Shown in pieces: positions 1 to 7,055 of a stretch of DNA of 22,552 nt. Positions within the stretch are counted from its first letter, which is position 1, and the number at the start of each line of letters is the position of its first letter. Origin of the DNA: an uncultured Clostridia bacterium (lineage in GTDB: Bacteria; Bacillota; Clostridia; Peptostreptococcales; Anaerovoracaceae); assembly GCA_934255435.1 (NCBI GenBank), contig CAKQNZ010000013.1, forward strand, positions 1-22,552, read 5' to 3'. Both the position numbers and the translations under genes were made by a program. The notes below the pieces were generated by a model. The model searched no databases. It worked only from the letters and a program-made list of their open reading frames with translations, and had not been told where the DNA came from.

Positions 1-309
1 TATCTTTTCTGAATCTCCATAATACAGAGGCGCCTTTAGTTTTACAGCATCACAGATGATGGTTCCGTACCGGCTTCCTGCAGACGGGATCACTACTTCG
101 CTCTTTTTCAGTGTCCCTTCCACCGGCTGCTTCTGCTCATCATCGTAACTGTATACCGGTGCTCCAAGCTCTACTGCTGTCCCTGCCGATGTCCTGATAT
201 ATTCTGTGAATGACTTCCCTGCAGTGAGCACAAGTACTGCCCCCAATATCAGAAATATCACAGTAAGACACGCAGTCCTGACAGCAGGATGCAGCTGTTT
301 AACTTTCAT
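1..309 (-). CDS. Sortase, N-terminal part (runs off window edge)
   Basis: The visible 103 residues read as the start of a class D/E-like sortase, a membrane-anchored transpeptidase that joins surface proteins to peptidoglycan. A membrane segment spans residues 11-31. Near residues 80-100 is YGTIICDAVKLKAPLYYGDS, which matches the family pattern of an aromatic-Gly start, a beta strand and a Pro-hydrophobic-x-x-Gly turn. The catalytic His, Cys and Arg lie beyond the edge, so activity cannot be judged. The ATG overlaps the stop of the upstream gene by 11 bp (ATGAAAGTTAA), which indicates translational coupling with the exported protein at 299-937, its probable substrate or partner. The sortase call is made from the N-terminal half only; the exact class is uncertain. 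Confidence 0.75.
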   Translation of the reverse strand, partial: MKVKQLHPAVRTACLTVIFLILGAVLVLTAGKSFTEYIRTSAGTAVELGAPVYSYDDEQKQPVEGTLKKSEVVIPSAGSRYGTIICDAVKLKAPLYYGDSEKI

Positions 310-937
310 CTGCCGTATGAGCGAAGAGCTTCAGTTTAACAGAAACAAATATGCCTGCCGGTATCAGAAGAAGTATCATTACCGCTGCTGTCAGTGCCGG
401 ACTGAGATCGAATCCCGTATCCTTCACAGGCAGAGTCCCTTTGAATAATTCTTTTTTGCCACTTTTCACTGCAAAGGATGATGATTTATCAGTCACAGTA
501 ACCACAGCACTGCCTGCTTTTTCTTCTGTTATGCCTTTTTTCCTGTTGCTGTCTTTGTTATTTTTCTTTTCAGTTTTGCTGTCGCTGCTGCTTCCGGTAT
601 CGCTGCTGCCTTCACCTGCCGGTATGAGATAGCCTTCGATGACGCCGTTCTCGATATTTGCATACATCATGGACGAAGCTTTGGCTGCCTGTTCCGATGT
701 CAGGTCGATCCCGTCTTTGCTGAGATATGCCCTGAGCTGTCCCAGCGCCCCTGATGTGGCAACATACGACTTGCCGTTATAATTAAAAGTTCCTGACGCC
801 TGGCTTATGAGCCCAGCCTCAGGACCATTGATATTCCCGGCGAAAACAGCTGCCGGCATGAGCATCACTGCCATGACAGATGCGATGACTGCAATACCTA
901 TGCGGCGGACAATAAAATCCGATAATTTTAAGTTCAT
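299..937 (-). CDS. Small exported protein with C-terminal sorting-like signal
   Basis: The product is 212 residues. A signal peptide covers about residues 8-33, ending VFA. A small domain at about 50-107 (FNYNGKSYVA to GVIEGYLIP) is followed by a Ser/Lys/Asn-rich linker at 110-140, a short domain, and a tail with LPVKDTG (169-175), a hydrophobic segment (181-200) and a short tail with two lysines. The tail has the layout of a sortase sorting signal, but the motif is LPxxxTG or KDTG rather than LPxTG. The next gene is a sortase whose start overlaps this stop, so anchoring by that enzyme is a reasonable inference. The start ATG has only a weak upstream GGGGA. I do not recognise the N-terminal domain family. 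If the tail is not cleaved, this would be a simple C-terminally anchored membrane protein. Confidence 0.75.
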   Translation of the reverse strand: MNLKLSDFIVRRIGIAVIASVMAVMLMPAAVFAGNINGPEAGLISQASGTFNYNGKSYVATSGALGQLRAYLSKDGIDLTSEQAAKASSMMYANIENGVIEGYLIPAGEGSSDTGSSSDSKTEKKNNKDSNRKKGITEEKAGSAVVTVTDKSSSFAVKSGKKELFKGTLPVKDTGFDLSPALTAAVMILLLIPAGIFVSVKLKLFAHTADES

Positions 938-955
938 CCTTTTTCCCCGATATTA

Positions 956-985
956 TATCCCGGATACCGGAAAGCATCCGGGATA
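956..985 (-). repeat. 10-bp perfect inverted repeat between Ig-like and sorting-signal genes
   Basis: TATCCCGGAT (956-965) pairs with ATCCGGGATA (976-985) around a 10-nt loop. Reading on the minus strand, the hairpin begins 9 bases after the Ig-like stop codon and is not followed by a U run, so it looks like an intercistronic mRNA-stability or processing hairpin rather than a full terminator. The plus-strand side is T-rich, but no plus-strand gene leads into it. Confidence 0.5.
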
Positions 986-994
986 AGATTTTGT

Positions 995-2503
995 TTATTT
1001 TGCGTAAGCCTTGACGATGATCTTGTTATTATCAACGTAAGATTTGTCTATCGACAGTGTATATACGCCATTACCTAAGTCATCGATAGCTGCTTCTGTA
1101 GTTTCACCGTCTTTTACCATTATCACAGTATAGCTGCTGTCGCTGTTCTGTGTAAGTGAAACTTTTTCTTCAGGATTCTTCTGGATAGTAACTGTCTTGC
1201 CGATTTTCTCGAACTTAGCTGAGTTATACTGATACTGACCTGTTTCATCAGTATAGAAGTTAACAGTGTAATCGCCGTTTTCACCTGCTGTGAAGCTCTT
1301 GTCTTTAACATAGAATGCAGATAATAATCTGCCATCCCCGAACTTGGCAGTTACTTTATTACCTTCTTTTTTGATCCAGTAATTGTCATTTGCCTTATAT
1401 TCGAATGATGCTTTTTCGAAAGATTCAGCTGTTCCGTTGAGCCAGTCGTAATCGATACTGCCCTTTCCTGTTATGTTCATCAGGTCATTGTTAGTCAGTT
1501 CGATGTCGAGAGCCTCGCCGTTTTTCTCGCCAGCAACTTTGTAATGGTCATAGTCTCTTGTATTGAGAGCGTATTCGTACTTGCTGCCTTTATCAGCTCC
1601 AAGCTTATCATACACTGTCAGCTTGTATGATGCTGATTTCTTGTATCCGTAGTGAGCTGTTGCCTTGATAGTAGCGGTACCTGCTTTTTTAGCTGTTACG
1701 ACTCCGTTTTTGTCTACAGTTGCAACATTCTTGTTGCTGCTTGTGTAGTCAAGAGTTTTGCTGTACGGATATGCAGGCTTTGTAACAGATGCCTTTACTG
1801 TATCTGTAGTGCCTGACTGCATCTCATACTTGCCGCCTTTGACTTTTGCACTGTCGAATGCTATCGCTTCGACTGATTTGCGGATAGTCACTGTGCATGT
1901 CTTTTTGAGTTTCTTGTTTTCTTTTGAAGTAGCTGTCAGCTTCACTGTAGTCGACTTTGAATTCTTGTTGTTAGGAGTGATCTTCACTGAGCCCTTTGTA
2001 GCCTTTGAAGTGTTCAGCTTGGCGTACTTTGTGCTTGAAAGCTTGTAGCTTACACCTGCGTTGTACACGTTGCCAGGCATCTTGGCCTTGACTGATTTCG
2101 CTCCGTTTTTAGTATAAACTGTCACGTTGCTGAGCTTCAGTGACGGTTTGATCTGCTTTACCTTGATGGTGATAGTCTTCTTGACTTTCTTGTTTTTCTT
2201 TGAAGTCGCTGTGATCTTTACAGTACCCTTTTTCTTGCCTGTTACAACGCCCTTGCTGGAAACTGTAGCTATTTTTTTGTTGCTTGATTTCCATGTTACG
2301 GCCTTGCTTGCCTTGGCAGGTGATACTGACTTCACCTTTACGGTTACTTTACCTTTGATGTCTACTGTCTTGTAGTTTGCTGTAAGTGTTATCTTCTTCG
2401 GTTTCGCTGTAGCTGCATCAGCCTGAACTGCGAATCCGTATCCGAACACTGTGAATGCCATAGCAAATGCTACTATAAGTGTCATCACTTTTCTGAGTTT
2501 CAT
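995..2503 (-). CDS. Secreted Ig-like (BIG_2) repeat surface protein
   Basis: The product is 502 residues from the chosen ATG, which has AAGGAAGG eight bases upstream; an in-frame ATG 17 codons earlier lacks such a site. A signal peptide (residues 1-30, ending QADA) precedes three Ig-like group 2 repeats at about 37-116, 120-208 and 212-299. The first and third carry the family signatures TWKSSNKKIATV and TSSNKNVATV, each followed by a GVVT turn and an AGTATIKATA-type strand; the middle repeat is degenerate. The repeats are very lysine-rich. The last 200 residues (303-502) form a beta-type domain I do not recognise. There is no sorting signal or membrane tail, so it is probably secreted or held non-covalently. 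BIG_2 domains usually act in adhesion or as spacers. It lies 57 bp before the sorting-signal gene and may share its transcript. Confidence 0.85.
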   Translation of the reverse strand: MKLRKVMTLIVAFAMAFTVFGYGFAVQADAATAKPKKITLTANYKTVDIKGKVTVKVKSVSPAKASKAVTWKSSNKKIATVSSKGVVTGKKKGTVKITATSKKNKKVKKTITIKVKQIKPSLKLSNVTVYTKNGAKSVKAKMPGNVYNAGVSYKLSSTKYAKLNTSKATKGSVKITPNNKNSKSTTVKLTATSKENKKLKKTCTVTIRKSVEAIAFDSAKVKGGKYEMQSGTTDTVKASVTKPAYPYSKTLDYTSSNKNVATVDKNGVVTAKKAGTATIKATAHYGYKKSASYKLTVYDKLGADKGSKYEYALNTRDYDHYKVAGEKNGEALDIELTNNDLMNITGKGSIDYDWLNGTAESFEKASFEYKANDNYWIKKEGNKVTAKFGDGRLLSAFYVKDKSFTAGENGDYTVNFYTDETGQYQYNSAKFEKIGKTVTIQKNPEEKVSLTQNSDSSYTVIMVKDGETTEAAIDDLGNGVYTLSIDKSYVDNNKIIVKAYAK

Positions 2504-2579
2504 TAGTTCTGCCTTCCTTTCATCATGTATAGAATACTCTCCCCCGTACATCATTTACTTTATACGTAGAGTTCTTTAG

Positions 2580-2608
2580 AGTATAGCATATGCCCCGAAA
2601 TTTTTCCA
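2580..2608 (-). promoter_or_regulatory. Promoter of the Ig-like protein gene
   Basis: On the minus strand there is a -10 TATACT (2580-2585) with an extended TGC just before it, and a weak -35 TGGAAA (2603-2608) at 17-bp spacing. It lies about 80 bp upstream of the chosen start. I see no clear terminator between eutH and this point, so read-through from eutH is possible. Confidence 0.5.
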
Positions 2609-2650
2609 GTATGTGTGCACAAATAGCGCTGTAATTGTAATAATTAACAC

Positions 2651-3877
2651 TTATGCTGCTATATCTGTATTCTGTGACGTGCTGCTGTCCGCTTTGCAGT
2701 GCTTTCCTTCGTCTGTTTCGCACTTTTCCATCGACTCCATGTTCCTTGTGCTCCACCACGCCAGCAGTATCGCCGCCAGTCCTGCCGAACCCTTGCCGAT
2801 TATCATCGGCAGTATCATTTCTTTGTTGACACTGGCGGTGAATGCCAGATCATCGCCTATTATGAATGTACCGCTCACGACGAATGCGGAGTTTATTATC
2901 TTTCCACGGCTGTTCATGTCTTTCATCATGCTGCACATAGGTATGTGGTTGGCCATGCTTGCCACGACTCCGGCTGCTGCCACATCGTTCATTCCTGTCT
3001 TTGAGCCCAGCTTCATCAGCGGTTTTCTGAGCTTTCTGGTTATCACGCAGACCATCGGGAAGGCTCCTGCCAGCATTATAGCTATATGTCCGATTATATC
3101 AAAGCCTTCAGACAGCGGCGCCATGCCGGGTATCACCACGAAGCCTGTCAGCGTTTCAATTATAGCTGCCACCAGTGCAAAAGTTATGATCGATACCACA
3201 AGACCGCCGAACACTTTGAAGCCTTTTATCATTTTTTCAGGTACGAACCTGAGACCTGCTGCGACTGCCAGTGCGAATATTATCACAGGGACGAGATTCC
3301 TCATTATCATGGAAATCTCAAATCCTGCCGCCAGTCCTCCCAGTATGCAGCCCACCGGTATGGTCACCATACCGTAAAGCACGCCCTGGGCCATATACTG
3401 ATAGTCTTTTCTATTCACTATACTTATAGCTACAGGTATGACGAAGACAATAGTATTACCCAGCATACCGCCCAGCAGTATACCGGAAAAGTTCGCTACA
3501 TCTTCGTCTGCTGTCATTTCGTGAGCTATGGAGTACGCCCCCATATCCATGCCCAGGAAACTTCCTGCCATCATGGCAGGGTCTGCTCCCAGCAGCTCGT
3601 ATACCGGACCTGCCACAGCCAGCAGCACTTTTGTCAGCACTGGTGCAAAGGACAGTATCCCCAGCATAGACAGTGCCAGTGCTCCCAGTGAACGGAAGCC
3701 TTCCTCGAACTCGTCTGCAAGGCCCAGGTTGAACCTTCTGTTCGTTATCCTGTCAAAGCCTCCCAGTATCATGAATACCACCATGATGTCTATAACGATC
3801 TGATTGAAACTGAAATGATCCACGATCTCACCACGCCTGATCGACGTAAAATACCTTTCCCCGGTCTTCCCGGACAT
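2651..3877 (-). CDS. eutH: Ethanolamine permease EutH
   Basis: This 408-residue polytopic membrane protein aligns along its length with what I recall of enterobacterial EutH, the ethanolamine uptake protein. Conserved stretches include FEEGF near residue 60, APVL, a small-residue PVYELLGADPAM segment, GILLGGMLGNTIVF, VTIPVGCILGGL, RFVPEKMIKGF, and near the C-terminus ANHIPM, MNSRGKIIN and FVVSGTFIIGDDLAF. About ten membrane segments are visible. The N-terminus is roughly 18 residues longer than the enterobacterial protein; an in-frame GTG at codon 19 would remove that excess. I kept the ATG because a GAGGG site lies before it, looped next to it by a hairpin (3881-3902). No ethanolamine lyase, microcompartment or eutVW genes are visible here, so ethanolamine would be used by enzymes encoded elsewhere, or the substrate differs. 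Confidence 0.85.
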   Translation of the reverse strand: MSGKTGERYFTSIRRGEIVDHFSFNQIVIDIMVVFMILGGFDRITNRRFNLGLADEFEEGFRSLGALALSMLGILSFAPVLTKVLLAVAGPVYELLGADPAMMAGSFLGMDMGAYSIAHEMTADEDVANFSGILLGGMLGNTIVFVIPVAISIVNRKDYQYMAQGVLYGMVTIPVGCILGGLAAGFEISMIMRNLVPVIIFALAVAAGLRFVPEKMIKGFKVFGGLVVSIITFALVAAIIETLTGFVVIPGMAPLSEGFDIIGHIAIMLAGAFPMVCVITRKLRKPLMKLGSKTGMNDVAAAGVVASMANHIPMCSMMKDMNSRGKIINSAFVVSGTFIIGDDLAFTASVNKEMILPMIIGKGSAGLAAILLAWWSTRNMESMEKCETDEGKHCKADSSTSQNTDIAA

Positions 3878-3880
3878 ATG

Positions 3881-3907
3881 ACTGATTTGCTGTAAAATCA
3901 GTCCCTC
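3881..3907 (-). promoter_or_regulatory. eutH leader: Shine-Dalgarno followed by a hairpin abutting the AUG
   Basis: In the minus-strand RNA a GAGGG (3903-3907) is followed at once by a perfect 8-bp stem, ACUGAUUU (3902-3895) and AAAUCAGU (3888-3881), with loop UACAGC, then CAU and the AUG at 3877. Unfolded, the Shine-Dalgarno is 25 bases from the AUG, too far to work; folded, the two become neighbours. This suggests start selection that depends on the hairpin. The loop does not match the A1/G4 hexaloop pattern of EutV (ANTAR) targets, and there is only one hairpin. Confidence 0.55.
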
Positions 3908-3929
3908 TTTGAATCAACTTGCTATCTAC

Positions 3930-3958
3930 ATAGTATGAAATCGTGATGTCCGATTCAA
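3930..3958 (-). promoter_or_regulatory. Promoter of eutH
   Basis: Minus-strand -35 TTGAAT (3953-3958), a 17-bp spacer, and -10 TACTAT (3930-3935). Transcription would begin near 3923, giving a leader of about 45 nt that includes the GAGGG-hairpin element. Confidence 0.6.
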
Positions 3959-3959
3959 T

Positions 3960-4289
3960 GATTTATTTGCATAAAAGAGAGCATGAATTTGTCAGTTTTT
4001 TATTAATTTGCTTATTTTGTCGATTTTTTATAACTTATTTGCTCCTTTATTGCGATGTAAAGGTGCCCTCAAGCATCTTTATGCTCCAGTATCATCAGCG
4101 TATATCATACTGACTTGTACTCCGCATCCCGCTGTAAAATATACCCCCCTTAGATCCGGATCTTTGTTCTGAACGGGTCTCTCTGACAGCCATTATGCAG
4201 CATCTGCAAAGGCCAGGAATCACATAAACTACCGTCGTGGATATTGTGACCGGACATACCTGCGTGAGCCTAAAAACATCATATCCCAC
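3960..4289. other. AT-rich spacer between eutH and the CCG-protein gene
   Basis: No gene is supported here. Composition is very AT-rich at 3960-4060. The stretch holds a 12-bp palindrome AGATCCGGATCT (4152-4163) and a small AGCAT/ATGCT hairpin near 4072-4085. Short reading frames lack ribosome sites and resemble nothing I know. I looked for a cobalamin riboswitch on both strands and saw no convincing match. Confidence 0.5.
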
Positions 4290-4318
4290 TTAAAATACAT
4301 GCTGTAACATGTTATACT
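4290..4318 (+). promoter_or_regulatory. Possible promoter of the CCG-domain gene
   Basis: -35 TTAAAA (4290-4295), a 17-bp spacer and -10 TATACT (4313-4318), about 40 bp before the start. The -35 box is weak. The spacer contains ACATG and CATGT, an inverted repeat that could be an operator. Confidence 0.4.
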
Positions 4319-4358
4319 CTTATTATACGCAATTCACTTTATGACAGGGAGGCAGAAA

Positions 4359-5276
4359 ATGTATACACACGATAAAATACCATCGGCATCACAGGAACTT
4401 TTTATCAAAGACATGGAGCAGGCTTGCAGCGAGGCAGCTCTTGTCAGAAAACCTATAGACCGCAGCACCGGCAAAGAATATGATAAATGTTCATATGCCT
4501 TTTTCCCCGGATGCCAGCTGGCTGGCGCCGAACCGGAGATCGTTGTAAAAGTTTATGATTCACTGCTGTTCCAGCATCCCGATACTGCCATATTCCTCCG
4601 CTGCTGCGGCGCACCGTCCGCCTGGGCTCAGGATAACGGCGTATCTTCAGAAATACTCAGTGATGTCAGACAGGAATGGGAGAACCTTGGAAAACCAACA
4701 ATGATAATGGCATGTATGTCGTGCTGCAGGATATTCAGAGAGAACCTGCCTGAAATACCTGCCATCACGCTTTACGAAATGCTTGATGATCTGCAGATAA
4801 GCGGGGGCTGCAATACTGTGGACTACATCCTCTTCACTCCATCTTCCGCCCATGACGATGACAAGGTCATCGACGCTGTGTCGAAACTTGCAGACAGCAT
4901 GGGTGCGACACTGCACCCTCCCTGTGAAAACACTGTATACACAGGATGCTGCCTCTGCGACGAATGTACCGATACGGTATCCGCTGCCGGAGACTACCCG
5001 TTCATCACATACTGCATCAGCTGCCGTGATATGCTGAAAAAAAGCGCCCGTGACGCTGTGCATATCCTTGAGCTTATATACGGCATGGGAGATTCCAACC
5101 AGCACATTAAGCATGAACACAAACACGATCACGGCCATGAAGATCATGACGACCATGAAGACGAAACGCCTGCAGTATCATCACCGCTTCCGACGCCGGA
5201 GGAAAGACGCAGGAACCGCATGGAGCTGAAACAGGCTCTGCTGTCACTTTTCTGGGACGAGTTCATCGAAATATGA
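4359..5276 (+). CDS. CCG-domain iron-sulfur protein with His-rich tail
   Basis: The product is 305 residues from the ATG preceded by AGGGAGG; an ATG 18 bases earlier overlaps that ribosome site and is rejected. Two cysteine-rich CCG-type domains, as in heterodisulfide reductase HdrB and related dicluster-binding proteins, are seen. The first has C52 in FFPGC, C82-C83 in RCCG, and C119, C122 and C123 in ACMSCC. The second has C189, C197-C198 with C200 and C203, then C219 and C222 in CISC. These probably bind [4Fe-4S] clusters for electron or thiol chemistry. Residues 249-266 carry eight histidines alternating with Asp/Glu, a likely metal-binding stretch. The closest likeness I recall is the C-terminal part of large pyridine nucleotide-disulfide oxidoreductase/dicluster-binding proteins, here as a separate gene with no flavoprotein beside it. 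Substrate and partner are unknown. Confidence 0.8.
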   Translation: MYTHDKIPSASQELFIKDMEQACSEAALVRKPIDRSTGKEYDKCSYAFFPGCQLAGAEPEIVVKVYDSLLFQHPDTAIFLRCCGAPSAWAQDNGVSSEILSDVRQEWENLGKPTMIMACMSCCRIFRENLPEIPAITLYEMLDDLQISGGCNTVDYILFTPSSAHDDDKVIDAVSKLADSMGATLHPPCENTVYTGCCLCDECTDTVSAAGDYPFITYCISCRDMLKKSARDAVHILELIYGMGDSNQHIKHEHKHDHGHEDHDDHEDETPAVSSPLPTPEERRRNRMELKQALLSLFWDEFIEI

Positions 5277-5326
5277 CAGCATCATCATTGATCTGGAATA
5301 TAATTTTATACGGATAAGACTTTAAC

Positions 5327-5373
5327 GGACTGCTGCACTGGTTATACCGCCTGATGATATGCAGTCCTTTTTT
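5327..5373 (+). terminator. Terminator of the CCG-protein gene
   Basis: GGACTGC (5327-5333) pairs with GCAGTCC (5361-5367), followed by six T. The long loop contains a small GG-TTATA-CC hairpin. It lies 50 bp after the stop codon. Confidence 0.7.
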
Positions 5374-5606
5374 ATGCATAGGGATCGTGATACCTCATCG
5401 GGATCATCGCCTGAGAAGCAGCCCTGCCAACAGCATCAGACAGCAATCCGGGTATCCGGGCTGACATTGATATGGCGAAAAACACATCGGTCCGGATATC
5501 AGACATTCAGCTTACAGGCTGGTGGCACCTGCATCTTCTGAAGATCCTCCGGCAGATCTCCGGTCGGTACTCTGGTATATATGCTGCGTTCCAATATCCG
5601 GAAAAA
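5374..5606. other. Gene-free stretch, possible decayed coding sequence
   Basis: The composition (richer in G+C than the flanks) resembles coding DNA, but no frame has both a ribosome site and a recognisable product. The longest minus-strand frame ends near 5508 and has no good start. A GGTGGCACC motif at about 5520-5530 looks faintly like a T-box core, but no other T-box elements and no downstream plus-strand gene are present. Confidence 0.35.
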
Positions 5607-5659
5607 TAAAAGTGCCCATGAGATAAACTCCGGTGGAGTCTTTCTCACAGACACTTTTA
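5607..5659 (-). terminator. Symmetric long hairpin, probable terminator beyond the alcohol dehydrogenase gene
   Basis: Three nested stems stack with equal-sized internal loops: TAAAAGTG/CACTTTTA (5607-5614/5652-5659), a 4x4 loop, TGAGA/TCTCA (5619-5623/5643-5647), a 3x3 loop, and ACTCC/GGAGT (5627-5631/5635-5639) around GGT. On the minus strand the outer stem ends in CACTTTTATTTTT, a usable U tract, about 120 bp after the dehydrogenase stop. The structure is nearly as good on the plus strand, so it could end both convergent transcripts or be a member of a dispersed repeat. Confidence 0.5.
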
Positions 5660-5734
5660 AAGCAAGTTTATAAAAAGCAATTATGAATTTTTATCTCATC
5701 TGTGATTATATAATAACACATTCTCAGGATAATG

Positions 5735-5752
5735 ATGTTGTTTCAACAACAT
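5735..5752. repeat. 18-bp palindrome (TGTTGT-N4-ACAACA type)
   Basis: ATGTTGTT followed by TC and AACAACAT forms a perfect palindrome between two convergent genes, followed by five T on the plus strand. It may be a weak hairpin terminator. The same TGTTGT-N4-ACAACA core recurs at 19452-19467. Confidence 0.5.
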
Positions 5753-5777
5753 TTTTGCAAGTTTTTTTGTGTTTTTT

Positions 5778-6980
5778 TCATTTATTTTTGTTTTTTATTC
5801 CGTACACAAGTTTTTCAAGGTCTTTCCTGCCTGCTATCACCGGCACAGGGTACAACGGATTCGCTTCTTTGTCTGCCCATTCTGCGATTTTCGGGATATC
5901 TTCATCTCTGATGCATGGCAGATATTCCGGGATATCCATGAGGTGTCCGAGCTCACGTATGCGGTCTTTCAGCGCCTGTGCTTTATCTATGCCCATTAGC
6001 CCTGCTGCAGCTGCAAGCTGTGACAGACGCCCGTCTGCTGCCGGTCCGAAAAAGTCCAGGACATGCGGCAGGATCACAGCCATAGCTTTGCCGTGAGGTA
6101 TCCCGTAAAGACCTCCCACTGCATGCCCTATGGCGTGTACATATCCCACGCATCCTCTCGTAAAAGCTCTCCCTGCGTAGAATGATGCCAGCTGCATGTT
6201 TTCCCTGGCCTGCATATCACTGCCATCGCAGTATGCCCTGTACAGACTGCTGTTTATGAGCCTGACAGCTTTCTCAGCTATTTCATCTTCAGCTGCGGTA
6301 CTGTATCTGCCGTTGATATACGCCTCCACAGCATGGCACAGTGCATCCATTCCTGTATACGCCGTTATATCCGGTGGCAGACCTTTTGTCAGCAGCGGAT
6401 CCAGTACACATGTATGGGGGATCAGCGTTGTATCGTTTATCGACTTTTTTCGATGAGTTTCGTGGTCTGTTATGACTGCAGCCATTGTAGCCTCTGAGCC
6501 TGTACCTGCCGTGGTAGGTACTGCCCACATATATGGTATCGCTTTGCGTCGTCTGACTCTGAGGACTCCCTGCAGCTGTGACACACTCCTGCCCGGTCTT
6601 GCGATACATGCTGCTATGGCCTTGCCGCAGTCCATGGGCGAGCCGCCTCCGAACAGCACGATACCCTGCGCTCCGCACTTCCTGTAAAGCTCCGCACCCT
6701 CCATGACCTGAAGGTCTGTGGGATCTGCCGTCAGCCTGTCGAATATCTCATATCTTATACACAGCTCGTCCATCCTGGCGAGCATGGGCTCCATGAGGCC
6801 TCTCTTTTTCATTCCCGGTCCTGTTACTATCATCACATGGTCAATACCTTTGTCTCTGATGTTGTCTGCTGCTTTCACACTTGAACCTTCGCCTCGTATC
6901 AGCTCAGGCACGTGCCATGGCAGAAAACACATTCCCAGCTTCATTACTGCCTGGAATGTCCTGCATACTGCTTTATTCAT
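5778..6980 (-). CDS. Iron-containing alcohol dehydrogenase
   Basis: This 400-residue group III (Fe-type) NAD(P)-dependent alcohol dehydrogenase interconverts an alcohol and its aldehyde or ketone. The nucleotide-binding GGGSPMD is at 111-117, with the TTAGTGSEAT segment at 156-165. Metal ligands by analogy with FucO are D212 and H216 (TGMDALCHAVEAY), H282 (GYVHAIGHAVGG) and H296 (YGIPHG). Length is normal for the single-domain type. The ATG has AGGAG seven bases upstream. A strong terminator ends immediately before that ribosome site, so expression needs either read-through or a promoter hidden in the hairpin region. The natural substrate cannot be told; short-chain alcohols, diols or lactaldehyde are all possible. 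Confidence 0.9.
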   Translation of the reverse strand: MNKAVCRTFQAVMKLGMCFLPWHVPELIRGEGSSVKAADNIRDKGIDHVMIVTGPGMKKRGLMEPMLARMDELCIRYEIFDRLTADPTDLQVMEGAELYRKCGAQGIVLFGGGSPMDCGKAIAACIARPGRSVSQLQGVLRVRRRKAIPYMWAVPTTAGTGSEATMAAVITDHETHRKKSINDTTLIPHTCVLDPLLTKGLPPDITAYTGMDALCHAVEAYINGRYSTAAEDEIAEKAVRLINSSLYRAYCDGSDMQARENMQLASFYAGRAFTRGCVGYVHAIGHAVGGLYGIPHGKAMAVILPHVLDFFGPAADGRLSQLAAAAGLMGIDKAQALKDRIRELGHLMDIPEYLPCIRDEDIPKIAEWADKEANPLYPVPVIAGRKDLEKLVYGIKNKNK

Positions 6981-6993
6981 AATATTACTCCTG

Positions 6994-7025
6994 AAAAAAC
7001 CCGGAACGTATCAACGTCTCCGGGT
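6994..7025 (-). terminator. Terminator of the NlpC/P60 gene
   Basis: ACCCGGA (6999-7005) pairs with TCCGGGT (7019-7025); on the minus strand it is followed by six T. It lies 30 bp after the NlpC/P60 stop, and its U tract touches the ribosome site of the alcohol dehydrogenase gene. Confidence 0.85.
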
Positions 7026-7055
7026 CCTGATATACTCTATGATGCTTTGCTGCAG

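Noticed and set aside
3881..3902. ANTAR (EutV-type) antiterminator hairpin before eutH
   Set aside because: Only one hairpin is present, the loop lacks the A1/G4 pattern, and no terminator overlaps it.
4152..4163. Palindrome AGATCCGGATCT
   Set aside because: Single short palindrome far from the likely promoters, with no second copy seen; chance is a sufficient explanation.
5515..5535. GGTGGCACC resembling a T-box core
   Set aside because: No specifier stem, no matching terminator and no downstream plus-strand gene.
5359..5541. Plus-strand 60-residue reading frame
   Set aside because: It starts inside the terminator of the preceding gene, has no ribosome site and resembles no family.
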